Shown here in pieces: positions 1-12,106 of a DNA stretch of 64,000 bases. A model generated the notes under the pieces. It was not told the origin of the DNA. It did no database searches and saw only the letters and a program-made list of their open reading frames with translations. Both the position numbers and the translations under genes were made by a program. This DNA is from Mesocentrotus franciscanus (taxonomy: Eukaryota > Echinodermata > Echinoidea > Camarodonta > Strongylocentrotidae): NCBI GenBank assembly GCA_037976565.1, contig CP137672.1:18562335-18626334 (forward strand). Direction: 5' to 3'. The stretch's first letter is position 1. The number at the start of each line of letters is the position of its first letter.

Positions 1-188
1 TTTCAGGATCTCCTTATCTCATTGTATGACCAGAACTCAACTTTTTCTTCGAAGCTGTCTAAGTTGTCATTATTATTGTGATGAATGGATGAAAGTTAAA
101 AACACAAATAAACAATAAATATGAAGTCTTAAAATGATATTGTTCGGCCGCTCGCAGCAGTCTACTGCATAACATGAGCTTGCAGTTT

Positions 189-1263
189 TTATTTCCTTTC
201 TTTTAAAAGTCGAATGGTTGCCACTCTATAGCGTTTCTTCATGATGAAGAAAACTACTGGATTTAGCCAGTGATTTGAATACATAATCATGTAAAGGATG
301 AAGGACATAAGTTTTGGAATACCACCAAAGATATTCATTAGCATGAGAAATCCAGGCGTCCACACCAAGTAGCTTGCTCCGACAACGACCGAGATCGTTA
401 TGGTGCCCTTATTAGGCTTTATATAGCAGCAGCGCCGACGGAATGAATCGAGAGTTGGCAGAGCTTGGTCTTCCAATTCTTCCTCATCACGTGGCTGAAG
501 TGGAGCACGTGACTGTACTTGGGTACGTGACCGTAGTTCGGAGGAGCATTTACGTTTGTCATCATCTCGATCCTCATGCGATTTTGAGACGACCAGTACG
601 TGCACGTTTAAAACAGTTGTTAGCATGACAATCGCGAAAGGTATAACGATGTAAACTGCTACGACTGGTGCTTGTTTGATGACTACGAAGATTTTTCGGT
701 TCGAATGGCAGAGGCCAACAAACGCCCAATGAATAATGGGCAACTCCCCACTCAAAGCCCCACTTATGAGCGCCGCCATTATCAGTAACTTGATTCTCCG
801 TCGGGTCAGGATACTGTGGTATCGCAATGGTCGGGTAACCGCTATGTATCGATCAATGGTGATCAACATCAATATCATATGAGACATTCCAACAAAGGGA
901 AACATAACACCACTGGCAATACTACACATCGTCACATCAGAATAAAAAGAGCGATCAATTACGAAATATCAAAATCTTTCCGTAGCAGATGGTTCCTCCT
1001 AGGAAGTCGACAACACCAAGAACGCGAAGACAGAGCCGGAGATTTGTGGTGAAAAGTGAATTTGTTGAGTTTAGGACGAGAAGATGAAGTACATTGAAAA
1101 CCACAACGAGGAACACACCGATACATCCAGAACTTATCCGTGCTATGAATACTCCATATGTTGGGTGGATGCTGGATTCGTTGCCGCTACTGTTCCCGTT
1201 AAAACTGACTAAATCCCTGTAAAATTCCCCGGTGAACGAAAGCATTGTTGTGCTTTCATCCAT
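189..1263 (-). pseudogene. Class A (rhodopsin-family) GPCR, copy 1, frameshifted
   Basis: This is a single-exon seven-helix receptor in two frames: an N-terminal part (1263 to 955) and a C-terminal part (935 to 189). The first part has an N-glycosylation-rich tail (NSSGNESS), TM1, and TM2 with the conserved Asp. The second has TM3 with DRY, TM4, a GLCHS second-loop cysteine, TM5, a charged third loop, TM6 with VWTP and TM7 with NPVVFF, followed by a basic tail. Comparison with copies 2 and 3 shows one extra base within 957-977 just after TM2, shifting the frame and ending the first part at an early stop. Everything else looks intact, so this is a young pseudogene, or a working gene if the extra base is a sequencing error. 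Ligand unknown; the family resembles lineage-expanded echinoderm sensory receptors (inference). Confidence 0.85.
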
Positions 1264-1827
1264 CCTGTGATCCTGACCCTAGTTAGACAACAAAGTTAAT
1301 CAATTCAACCAGCAAAAACTTTTAACATACTCTTGAATTCGTTTCTACAATTAATAATGATGTGATGCAAGCAAGTGCGTATTCCTTTAGAGAGACTGTT
1401 CCTCCAACAAAATATAAGCCCTTCTTCCAGCGATGTTTTCTCGTAAACGTGGAAAAATATAGAAAGGATTCACGAATATCTTGACTTACATAAATCGATA
1501 AATCATGACTGACCAAAGAGATATCACAAAATCTCTTTGGACTGACGTACGTGGTAGAACATTACATTATAACGGGATTGCGTGCGAGAGAAATGGTAAT
1601 AGGATGAATGATAAAAAATATCCTAACTCAAGTACACCAGCGGCGTCGCTATAGAAGGAAAAGAGGGTGGTACGTAGTGTTTATAACACCTGCAGCTGCC
1701 CCGCCGCGCCCCCCCCCTTAAAATTTTGGTCGGCAAATATTTCAATTTTGTTGGCGGAAACTTTGTGATTTCAAAATGGGCCTATTTAAGCAAATGAGAA
1801 AGTTTAGAACTTCATACGAAACCTCTG
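1264..1827. other. Upstream flank of GPCR copy 1, no gene seen
   Basis: This is AT-rich sequence that recurs, diverged, upstream of copy 2 (about 12107-12660). The part from about 1680 carries the shared block with CACCTGCAGCTGCCCC and GTCGGCAAATATTTC that also begins unit 2 at about 5268. No promoter element could be assigned with confidence. Confidence 0.5.
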
Positions 1828-2350
1828 ATTAGTGCCCACTTTGCCTCTTAAAAGTGCCCCTTTTCTTTTTAATAAGAGCCCCTTTCTTCTCATAAATGCT
1901 CCATTTCACTTCTGATACATTTATCAGAAGTGAAAAGGAGCATTAATGAGAAGGGAAAGGGGCTCTTATGATATCATAATCTGATTGGTGCCCCTTTTCA
2001 TTAGACAATGGTTCCTTTTCCTTTGCAATCAGTGCCCTTATCAGGTACGAGAAGGAAGTGCCTATTTCAGCTCTGATAATTGTCCATTTTACTCTGACAC
2101 GTGCTCCCTTTTCCTTTCTAATAATTGCCCTTTTCTTTTTAATAAGAGCCTCTTCTCCTTTCTTCTTTTATAATAAATACCTCTTATCCATTCTCATAGG
2201 TGCCTTTTTTATCTCTGGTGAGTGCCCCTTTCCTGGTGCGAGAAGTGCCCCTTTTCACCCCTGATAAAGTCCCTTTTTACTTTGACATGTTCTCCTTTTA
2301 TTTTCTAGAAAGTGTTCTTTTCCGTTCTGATATGCGCCCCCTTTTCCTTT
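1828..2350. repeat. GTGCCCCTTTT minisatellite, unit 1
   Basis: About 520 bases are built from imperfect 25-35-base repeats of the form CTCTGATAAGTGCCCCTTTTC, with variable spacers. The same array occurs in units 2 and 3 with different internal deletions. A short inverted duplication (ACTTCTGATACATTTATC against TTTATCAGAAGTG) lies near 1905-1935. No coding sense is apparent. Confidence 0.8.
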
Positions 2351-3119
2351 CCCCATAATATGCAAATATAAGAGCATCTTTTTCTTTAATTTCCCCCATT
2401 GTTGATATAATTATGTACCTTTTTAAAGGCCTCTTCAGTCTTTCACGATGAAATTGTGCTTATTAAACCCCATTAGGATTTGTTTCTGCCTCTTGTTAAG
2501 ATGTATTAGGTCACAATGCGACCTCGCAAATCTGCTCGCTTAATTCGCTCTTTCGCAATGCATATTCAGACCATTATACTCCCGACTGCAAAGTATGCTG
2601 CTTAAGCAGCATATTGGACCATGTAAAGAGAGAAACAAATATCGAAATCATCCCTGATAATGTAAACACAATGTAGGGGTATGTACCAATGTCTAAAATG
2701 GTATACATGTATTTTCGTTTTGAGGTTTCCCTTTGCAGGTGCCCCTTCTTTGTTGATGCCCACCTCCATTTTGGAAGACACTCCGCCGCACCTGCTCTGA
2801 ATCAATGGTCTAGGTCATCATTAATGCACCACCCACTTTTATAAAACAAGGGAAACGCTCTTGGCGGTCTCGCCTGCATTACGCAATTCGATATGACAAA
2901 TTGAGGTTGGGACATTATTTATAGGCAGGGTGGCCCATTAGTAGGCCCCCCAAAATGAAATCCTCTGAATATAATCAGCATCTTGAAGTGAATATTGACT
3001 AAGAAATCATCAGAAAAATGATTTACTATTATTTGTACCAAGATTGATAACTTTCATGAAATATGAACAAATAACAAAAATTGATTTGTTAATACTCATA
3101 TTAAGTTGTGAAAATCATA

Positions 3120-3560
3120 ATCCAAGTCTACTGACCTAAAATGACCTTTGACCTTGACTTTGTGACCTGGAATTTGTGTCATATGATTTGTGATACTTGA
3201 TTACCCTTGGGTACAAGTTTCATGGAAATTGAACAATGATGCTAAAAATTCAAAACCTTGATGTTGATGCCACAACAAAGTCGAAATTTGCAGACCTGAA
3301 ATTACATTTTACTTTGATTTTGTCACCTAAAAGACTCATCACACGATTGGTGATACTTGCTAACCCTTTATGTTCAAGTTTCATGGAATAGGAATGTATA
3401 CTTTCAAAATTATGTTAACAATTCAAAATCTTAACCTGATGCCACAACAAAGTCTAAGTTTGTTGACCTGAAATGACCTTTGACCTTGACTTTGTGACCT
3501 GAAATTCTCCTCACATGATTGGGGATACTTGATAACCATTTAGTCCAATTTTTATTGAAT
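3120..3560. repeat. Tandem repeat with TGACCTTTGACCT, unit 1
   Basis: A period of roughly 150-170 bases is repeated about three times. Each unit has a TGACCT-rich core, then a TGATTGGTGATACTTGATAA-like stretch, then CAAGTTTCATGGAATAGGA. Perfect TGACCTTTGACCT occurs at 3142-3154 and 3474-3486. On the other strand this is AGGTCAAAGGTCA, the DR1 arrangement bound by RXR/HNF4-type nuclear receptors. Function here is only inferred. Confidence 0.75.
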
Positions 3561-4673
3561 AAGAACTTATACTTTCAAAATTATATGTTGACGCCGCCAC
3601 GCCGCGCGCCGCCACCGGAAAAGCGGCGCCTATGTCCCGCTTTTTGCTACGCAGTCGAGACAAAAAATAATTTGCACGCGGACCTATAGGGCCGATACTG
3701 GCCAAGCCATTTCAGCGATATTGTCTCATACGACATATTGAGGTGAAAGAAATTCGTGCTAGCTTTCATTGGGTTTGTAGCCATGGATTAATTCTCTTAA
3801 TTTCATACGAAAAGTAAAGTTATATGAAGGTTGTGAGATTTCATTCCTCTTCTTATAAACATCAAATTTACCCCGTACGACAATGGTCTAGACAATTGAT
3901 CCACATGTTACAAGTATGCATAATACATTTATTGCTCTAGCCCAATTTTAGATATGTTTAAATTTTCATTCATCTTTTCTTTTTGTTTGTGTGTTAGTCG
4001 TGAAAGTCAATAGAAAATGTATATACTGTACACTGCAAGATAAATTTCAAATCGTTTTGAGTTGTGATTTAATGACTTTATTACACTTCTCAAATCGTGA
4101 AGGAACAGTGAGATTTAAAAATCATATTATATCAAGGTTTGAAGCTATCATAAATATGAATATCAACCAAGAAATTTCCACTGCACATATTTGTAATTAC
4201 CAATAATAATACATGATACATTTAATTACAATTACACAAAAGATTGAATGAGTTGCTGTCATCAATAAATACTGTTTGCACTTATCTCAAGAAAGGTCGA
4301 GAGAAAATGATACAATTTATAAGCCAAATGGAGAGTATATCACCGAATATACAGTAAAAATTAGTGTTTATTACAATGAGTCTTTTAAAAATAGAACTAT
4401 ACATTGCATAATCATATAAAAACAGCTGCCACAATATATATAAATTCCATATGTTCAACAAAATTCCTAAAAAGGCTAGTCTAATATTAAAGGGCAATCC
4501 AACCTTTGTAATAAGTTCATTTGTATGAAAGCAGAAAAATAAGAGAAACAAAATGGCGAAACTTTGAAATAAATCAGACCAATGATAAGAGTTATAAATG
4601 TATGAGATCACTAAATGATCACTTAACGCTCAATTAATGTTATATGACATCACTAAATCTATGCCAATCTCAT

Positions 4674-5167
4674 AACTGGAATTTTATATGTGGATTTTGA
4701 CGTAGTCACAGACAACTCTCCCATTTGTTGAAAAATATCATTGATTTCTCTTTTTCTCCTATGTGCCTTCTCCCTTGTGGTACTATTCAAAATATATTAT
4801 GGATAGCATATTATTATACACCCTCTAAAATGAAAAGACCCTCCATAGTCTTACATTTTGAGAAAATGCCATTTAGGCATTAGTGTACGTAGTTAAAGTT
4901 ATCTGGCACACCATCAGAGTAACTGGAATTTTATCTGTGGATTTTGAAGTAGTCACAGACAACTCTCCCATTTGTTGAAAAATATCATTGATTTCTCTTT
5001 TTCTCCTATGTGCCTTCTCGCTTGTGGCATTATTCAAAATATATTATGGATAGCATATTATTATACACCCTCGAAAATGAAAAGACCCTCCAAAGTCTTA
5101 CATTTTGAGAAAATGCCAATTAGTCATTAGTGTACGTAGTTAAAGTTATCTGGCACACCATCAGAGT
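4674..5167. repeat. 247-bp tandem duplication
   Basis: A 247-base block starting AACTGGAATTTTAT and ending near CACCATCAGAGT is present twice in direct tandem (4674-4920 and 4921-5167) with only a few substitutions. Units 2 and 3 carry one copy each (about 9618 and 18611), so this is a local duplication specific to unit 1. Confidence 0.85.
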
Positions 5168-5731
5168 AAAATTACCAATTCTGCAAATTTGAAGATCCTA
5201 TACAAAGAATGATTACAACTTTAAGATACTCATACCTTGGGGAAAATGGGAAAAGGGGGTGGTATGGTTTAAAACACCTGCAGCTGCCCCACCTCCCCCT
5301 AAAATTTTGGTCGGCAAATATTTCAATTTTGTTGTCGGAAACTTTGTAATGTCAAAATGGGCCTTTTTCAGCAAATGAGAGAGTTGAGAACTTCAAACGA
5401 AACCCCGTCGCCTGGTATTTAAAACAGTTGAGCGCCGCCCCTAGAAAATTCGGAAGTACCAGCATCACACAGTAGAGTCCCATTACAGCATCTGCTGCCA
5501 CAAAGAACGAGAAAGTTTCATACGGTGAATTTCCATACTGTGGTAACCGTCAAGTGTCAACTTTCGCCTTTGAAAGAGGAAGTATAGGATTAATTTGATA
5601 TGTTCAAGTTACTACATATGAGATTTTTACACATCAAATTACTGAGCAAAGTACTCTGAATCAGAGGCGGCGCTCCCGGCAGGGGAGGGGGGCAGGGTGT
5701 ACAGTGCCCCCACGCTCATTCAAGTACCCCC

Positions 5732-6340
5732 AAAAGTGCCTCCTTTTACTTCAGATAAGTGGTCCTTTTTCTTTCTAATAGGTGCCCATTCTACATTCTT
5801 AAAAGTGATCATTACCACCTCTGATTAGTGCCCCCTTTACCTCTGAAAAGTGCCCCTATTCTCTTTAATGACAGCCCCTTTCCCTTCTCATAAAATAATG
5901 CTCTTTTTCACTTCTGATAAATGCATCTATCAAAATCTGATAGGTGCCCCTTTTCATTCGACAAGGGTCCCTTTTCCTTTGCAATAAGTACCCCTTATCA
6001 TGTACGAGAAGTGCCTATTTCACCTCTGATAATATTGCCCATTTTACTCTGACACGCGCTCTCTTTTCCTTTCTAATAATTGCCCTTTTCCTTTTAAATA
6101 AGAGCTTCTCCCCCATCGACTATTAACCCTCTTCTTTTATAATTAATGCCTTTAATCCTATCTTATAGGTGCCTTTTTTAATCTCTGGTAAGTGCCCCTT
6201 TCCTGGCGCGAGAAGTGACACTTGACCTCTGATAAAGGCCCTTTTTACTTTGACACGTTCTCCCTTTATGTTCTAGAAAGTGTTATTTTCCCTTCTGATA
6301 AGCGCTCTCTTTTCCTTTCCCCATGATAATTAGGTGCCCT
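5732..6340. repeat. GTGCCCCTTTT minisatellite, unit 2
   Basis: This is the same imperfect minisatellite as at 1828-2350, here about 600 bases long. It lies in the receptor-less unit, which shows that the array duplicates independently of the GPCR. Confidence 0.78.
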
Positions 6341-7578
6341 TGATTTGAAGCTCTTTTTCTTTAATTTCCCCCATTGTTGATATAATTATGTACCTTTTTA
6401 AAGGCCTCTTCAGTCTTTCACGATAAAATTGTGCTTGAATCCTCATTAGAATTTGTTTTATCCTCTTGTTAAGATGTATTGTTATTAGGTCACAATGCAA
6501 CCTCACAAATTTTTTTTTTTTGCTTGCTCGCTACCCATTTACCTGAAGAATAAGTAGCCGACATCTTGGACATTCCTTTTTTCAACAAACCGTATATGAA
6601 TATTCAATTTACATAATCCCTACCTGGGTATTAAGTAAATCAAGGATATGTTTAACTAATCTTACAATAATTGAAATGTGGGGTGAAGGTTTTGATTCAA
6701 AGTCACAGATGTAAAAAATAACAGTTTGTAACATGGAAATTACAACATGTACCATCACCCCATCCTGACTCATATGAACACACCACTGAGTCTACCAGGG
6801 AAAGTTACAATGCTACAATAAAAAATGGAATTCCTGTTCACTCGTGCATAAAAGTTTGGTTTAATAAACCATGAAATTCACTCAGCAAATCATGAATGTA
6901 TAATATCACCCTCAATTTTGTAAGCTCCAAAGGATTTACCTCTCACAAATTAGAAGGCTAATTCCTGCGCAAACTAATTTTCATACCCTTTACAAAAGTG
7001 AGCAGTGCTCACCCAAGCATGAATTATTTTCGGACTTTTTGGTGTCCTATGAAAGTTGAGTTTATGAGCTTTCCATACATATAAAACTTTTCCCCCAGAG
7101 TTATATATTTTTTATTCGGCAGCCATTTCAAAAGTGTATAGTGTTTTGGGGGACGCACGGTATACCAATGTCTAAAATGGTATACATGTATTTTCGTTTT
7201 GAGGTTTCCCTTTGCAGGTGCCCCTTCTTTGTTGGTGCCCATTTTGGAAGACACTCCGCCGCCCCTACTCGGAACCAATGGTTTGGGTCATCATTAAGGC
7301 ACCACCCACTTCTATAAACAAGGGAAACGCTCTTGGCGGTCTCGCCTGCATCACGCAATCCGATATGACAAATTGAGGTTGGGACACCATTTATAGGCAG
7401 GGTGGCCCATAATTAGCAGGCCCCCCAAAATGAAATCCTCTGAATATAATCAGCATTTTAAAGTGAATATTGAATAACAATCATCAGAAAAGTTATTTAC
7501 TATTATTTGTACCAAGATTGATAACTTTCATTAAATATGAACAAATAACAAAAATTGATTTGTTAATACTCATATTAA
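6341..7578. other. Unit 2 spacer, no gene seen
   Basis: AT-rich spacer contains a T11 run near 6511 and, from about 7130, the block shared with 2660-2950 and 13930-14230. Open frames on the minus strand in this block look alike between units only because the DNA is duplicated. Confidence 0.5.
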
Positions 7579-8342
7579 AGGCCAAGTCCACTCCAAAAAT
7601 AACTTACTTTCAATAGAAGCAGAAAAATCAGACAAACCAATCGAAAAAAGTTTGAGTAAATTCGGATAACTTATAAGAAAGTTAGGAATTTTTAATGACA
7701 TGAAAAACTTTGAAAATCACTATACAAATTGGCAACTCACTCATGAGTCTGTGACGTCATGTCCTCACTATCTCTAATCATTTTCTTTATATTGATAACA
7801 TAAATTCCTATTTTCCCCCTAAGACTCTTAGAAGTTAGATTGATAGTAATATGTTTTTGTGTGGATGCACTAATATAGAGGTTTTTTCAGTTAAATCATA
7901 ACAAATGTGAAATTTGATAAACTATGTATATAAAAATTAATAATTATGAATATACAATATTCAGAAAACAGTATCAATTCTTCAAAGATCATTAAAGATT
8001 TTGTGAAATGTCATGCACTCAATATGATACAAATCATATAACCTGGCCAAAGGCATGGGGAAATCAAGTTTTGGGGGATAAAAAGGGAAATTAATGGGAT
8101 TAAACTAGCCTAGATTAAACTATAAAAAGCAATTGATAAATAGTGAGGACATGACGTCACAACTGATAACCAAATTGGTAATTTGTGTAGTGATTTTCAT
8201 TGTTCCATAGTTTTACATACTTTTTCAAAAATTTCATAACTTTCTTATTAGTTATCCGATTTTGCTCAAACTTTTTTTGATTGGTTTGTCTGATTTTTCT
8301 GCTTCTAGTGAAAGTAAATTATTTTTGGAGTGGACTTGTACT
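7579..8342. mobile_element. TTAA-flanked TIR element (family 1), copy A
   Basis: A 764-base non-coding element has long inverted ends. The left end begins AGGCCAAGTCCACTCC and the right end reads GGAGTGGACTTGTACT; complementarity runs on well past 100 bases with gaps (for example CGGATAACTTATAAG against TTATTAGTTATCCG). It is flanked by TTAA on both sides (7575-7578, 8343-8346). The uninterrupted site CATATTAAGTTGTG is preserved in unit 1 (3101-3104) and unit 3 (14339-14342), proving insertion at TTAA with TTAA duplication. That target preference suggests mobilisation by a piggyBac-type or other TTAA-specific transposase (inference). A second copy lies at 53528-54299. Confidence 0.92.
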
Positions 8343-8660
8343 TTAAGTTGTGAAAAATATAATCCAATTTTACTGACCTAAATGACCTTTGACCTTGACT
8401 TTGTGACCTGGAATTTGTGTCATATGATTTGTGATACTTGATTACCCTTTGAACACTTTTGAAATTATGCTAAAAATTCAAAATCTTGATGTTGATACCA
8501 CAACAAAGTCTAAGTTTGCAGACCTGAAATGACATTTGACCTTGACTTTTTCACCTAAAAGACTAATCACGTGATTGGTGATACTTGATAACCCTCATGT
8601 TCAAGTTTCATGGAATAGGAATGTATACTTTCAAAATTATATTAAAAATTCAACAACTTA
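8343..8660. repeat. Tandem repeat with TGACCTTTGACCT, unit 2
   Basis: Unit 2 version of the 150-170-base repeat, with a perfect TGACCTTTGACCT at 8383-8395 and a one-mismatch copy near 8530. It is shorter than in units 1 and 3. Confidence 0.7.
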
Positions 8661-10385
8661 ACCTTGGTTAATTTTTTATGTTGACGCCGCCGTCGCCGGA
8701 AAAATCATTTGCACGCGGACCTATAGGGCCGATACTGGCCAAGCCATTTCAGCGATATTGTCTCATACGACATATTGAGATAGACAATTTTGTGCTTGCT
8801 TTCGTCGGGTTTGTAGCCATGGATTAATTCTCTTAATTTCATACGAAAAGTAAAGTTATATGAAGGTTGTGAGATTTCATTCCCCTTCGTATAAATATCA
8901 AATTTACCCCGTACGACATATCATGGTCTAGAAATGATCCACATTGTTAAAGCCCTTCTGCACTAGTTTGGCCAGGAGGGATTAGAGGGATTAGCGTGGT
9001 CACTGACAGGTATCAAGGTTTGAAGCTATCATAAATATGATTATGAACCAAGAAATGTCCCTGCACATATTCGCAATAAACATTAATAATACATGATACA
9101 TTTAATTGCAATTACACAATAGACTGAATGAGTTGCTGTAATCAATAAATACTGTTTGCACTTATCTGAATAAAGACCGAAAGCAAATGATACAATTTCT
9201 AAACCAAATTGAGAGTACATGTATATCACCAAATATACAGTGTCTATTACAATGAGCCTTTTAATAATATTGTGCAGTACCATAACATTATAAACTATTC
9301 TGCACTTGTGCCTAGAAGCCGAGTTTAAATTGGAACATAAACTATATATTGCATAAACATATAAAAACAGCTGCCACAATATATATCAATCCATATGTTC
9401 AACAAACTTCCTAAAAAGGCTAGTTTAATATTAAAGGGCAATCCAACCTTTGTAATAAGTTCATTTGTATGAAAGCAGAAAAATAAGAGAAACAAAATGG
9501 CGAAACTTTGAAATAAATCAGACCAATGATAAGAGTTATAATGTATGAGATCACTAAATGATCACTTAACGATCGATCAATGTTATGAGATCAATAAATC
9601 TATGCCAATCTCATAACAGGAATTTGATCTGTGGATTTTGACGTAGTCACAGACAACTCTCCCATTTGTTGAAAAATATCATTGATTTCTCTTTTTCTCC
9701 TATGTGCCTTCTCCCTTGTGGCACTATTCAAAATATATTATGGATAGCATATTATTATACACCCTCTAAAATGAAAAGACCCTCCATAGTCTTACATTTT
9801 GAGAAAATGCCATTTAGTCATTAGTGTACGTGGTTAAAGTTATCTGGCACACCATCAGAGTAAAATTACCAATTCTGCAAATTTGAAGATCCTATACAAA
9901 GAATGATTACAACTTTAAGATACTCATACCTTTCTTATTTTTATCAGATTTCAGCACAAATTTTTACCAGTATGATTTCTTAATTGTTCTGCTTCCTTTT
10001 AGAATAGTTGTCCATTAAGGTTGAAATTCTATTTAAGAGTTTATCTTGAATTGAAAGTATTCTTGCACTTTTTTCTAAATGCAGCGTATTTGTTTTCATC
10101 AAGATTGAGTCATTAAAAAAAAAAATTGATGCATGATCCCGAAACCTCGCAGTATACTACAGCAAGTCCTACTACTATACATTATATGCTTCCAATTTCT
10201 TTCAGGATCTCATTATCTGATTGTATGACCAGAACTCAAATTTTTCTTCGAAGCTGTCTAAGTTGTCATTATTTTTCTGATGAATGGATGAAAGTTAAAA
10301 ACACAAATAAACAATAAATATGAAGTCTAAAAAATGATATTGTTCGGCCGCTCGCAGTCGACTTCATAACATGAGCTTGCAGTTT

Positions 10386-12106
10386 TTATTTCCTTGCTTT
10401 TAAAAGTCGAATGATTGCCACTCTATAGCGTTTCTTCATGATGAAGAAAACTACTGGATTTAGCCAGTGATTTGAATACATAATCATGTAAAGGATGAAG
10501 GACATAAGTTTTGTAATACCACCAAAGATATTCATTAGCATGAGAAATCCAGGCGTCCACACCAAGTAGCTTGCTCCGACAACGACCGAGATCGTTATGG
10601 TGCCCTTATTCAGCTTTACATAGCAGCAGCGCTGACGGAATGAATGGAAATTTGGCCGAGCTTTGTATTCTTCCAATTCGTCCTCATCTTCCTGTTGTTG
10701 AGCACGTGACTGTAGTTGGGTACGTGACCGTAGTTCGGAGGAGCGTCTGTCATCATCTCGATCCTCATGCGATTTTGAGATAAAGAGTATGTGCACGTTT
10801 AAAACAGTTGTTAGCATGACAATCGCGAAAGGTATAACGATGTAAACTGCTACAAATGGTGCCTGTTTGGAATTGACAACGAAGCTTTGTTGGTTCGAAT
10901 GGCAGAGGCCAAAAAACGCTCAATGAATAATGGGCAACTCCCCAACCAAGGCCCCGCCGATGAGCGCCGCCATTATCAGTAACTTGATTCTCCGTCGGGT
11001 CAGGATAGTGTGGTATCGCAATGGACGGGTAACCGCTATGTATCGATCAATGGAGAGAAATAAAGGAAAATATCAATTAATGAATCATGTTTTAATTCTT
11101 GTTAAATATCTGATTTATAGAAATAGAGAACTTAAAAAACCACCCTCTTTTAATGAAATAAAGAATAGTATAATAGGGGATAAAGTAGAAGAAAGGAAAT
11201 TGGCAGCAATGAGGGGAACTCTCACTATTCATTTTTCTAAATGGGAAAACCTGAGTATTAGACAAACAATTGGAACCCAGAGCCAGTCGTCCACCGGTTA
11301 AGAGGGGGGAGGTGGATAAGGATAAGGGAGAGGTTGGGTAGGGTAGGGTTAACAAAAAGAGAAAACTTTTCTCTCAGGACAACAGTATAAAAGAAGTATA
11401 AGTTGCTACATTGTTAAAACAAAATTTTTGGATTATACAACTGCATATGTTTTCTTAGAAAATATGAATTTTGTTTCAAAAATGATGTATAGGAACTAAC
11501 TATGTAAGTTTCTTTGAAGCCGTTTGTAAGACAAAAATTTATACTGATTTATAATGTCATCACATTTGCAGTGAGCGTTACATATGATGATTGTATTTTG
11601 TACTATGATTATAATTTGTTTCAAGAGAGAAAAGAATAAAAACTGACCATAAAAAAATATATATATATATATATATAAGAAAAAAAAAAAAAAAAAAAAA
11701 AAAAAAACATCAATATCATATGAGACATTCCAACAAAGGGAAACATAACACCACTGGCAATAATACACAACGTCGCATCAGAATAAAAAGATTGATCAAT
11801 TGCGATTAGCACAATCTTTCCGTAGCAGATGGTTCCTCCTAGGAAGTCGACAACGCCAAGAACGCGAAGACAGAGCCGGATATTGGTGGTGAAGAGTGAA
11901 TTTGTTGAGTTTAGGACGAGAAGATGAAGTACATTGAAAACCACAACGAGGAACACACCGATACATCCAGAACATATCCATGCTATGAGTGTGACTCCAG
12001 TTGTAGGATTGATGCTGGATTTGTTGCCGCTACTGTTCCCCTTAAAACTGACTAAATCCCTGTAAAATTTGTCGGTGAAAGAAAGCATTGTTGTGCTTTC
12101 ATTCAT
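10386..12106 (-). pseudogene. Class A GPCR, copy 2, split by a LINE and a nonsense codon
   Basis: The N-terminal half (12106 to about 11708) encodes the start, TM1, TM2 and TM3. The C-terminal half (11053 to 10386) encodes the rest, through TM6 with VWTP and TM7 with NPVVFF. The halves are separated inside the DRY region by a 654-base insertion (11054-11707). In addition, a tryptophan codon just before the second extracellular loop is TGA here (10920-10922) where copies 1 and 3 read TGG. The third loop is shorter than in copy 1. Between TM2 and TM3 this copy retains the uninterrupted reading frame that copy 1 lost, so the two copies decayed independently. Not expected to make a receptor. Confidence 0.9.
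11054..11707 (+). mobile_element. 5'-truncated LINE 3' end (L1/Tx1-like), in GPCR copy 2
   Basis: The first 250 bases continue an open frame to a stop at 11299-11301. It includes NHVLILVKYLIYRNREL and FSKWENL, which resemble the extreme C-terminus of L1/Tx1-group reverse transcriptase ORFs (moderate confidence, short match). A 3' UTR follows, ending in an AT dinucleotide run and about 28 A residues next to receptor sequence. Orientation is opposite to the GPCR. The upstream junction is ATCAATGG and the downstream one CATCAATATC. The intact copies have TGATCAA between these, so 5-7 target bases were lost and no target duplication is visible. Confidence 0.82.

Larger units (their letters stand above)
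1..5238. repeat. Segmental unit 1 of the GPCR array
   Basis: This is the first of four related units. In order it holds a GPCR pseudogene, a GTGCCCCTTTT minisatellite, a short block near 2.6-2.95 kb, a TGACCTTTGACCT tandem repeat, a short conserved block near 3.66-3.9 kb and an AT-rich block ending near 5.24 kb. The same order recurs from 5.24 kb, 9.93 kb and (partly) 18.93 kb. It lacks the insertions seen in units 2 and 3, so it supplies their empty sites: TTAA at 3101-3104, TTAA at 3797-3800, and the uninterrupted junction 3684/3685. Confidence 0.85.
5239..9932. repeat. Segmental unit 2, lacking the GPCR
   Basis: At about 5238 the end of unit 1 (GATACTCATACCTT) joins directly to the block found upstream of the GPCR in other units, so the receptor and its flanks are missing. 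The unit then repeats the unit 1 order, with its own minisatellite, TGACCT repeat and terminal AT-rich block. It has gained a TTAA-flanked element at 7579-8342. Short replacements near 8946-9012 distinguish it from units 1 and 3. Confidence 0.8.

Noticed and set aside
2602..2805. Conserved minus-strand peptide (KEGAPAKGNLKTKIHVYHF), also at 7024-7278
   Set aside because: It recurs only because the units are duplicated. Frames differ beyond the core and no start or splice context is shared.
3991..4206. 71-codon frame also found in unit 3 (17849-18091)
   Set aside because: The similarity follows the segmental duplication. Most differences between copies change amino acids, and unit 2 has lost it, so no sign of selection.
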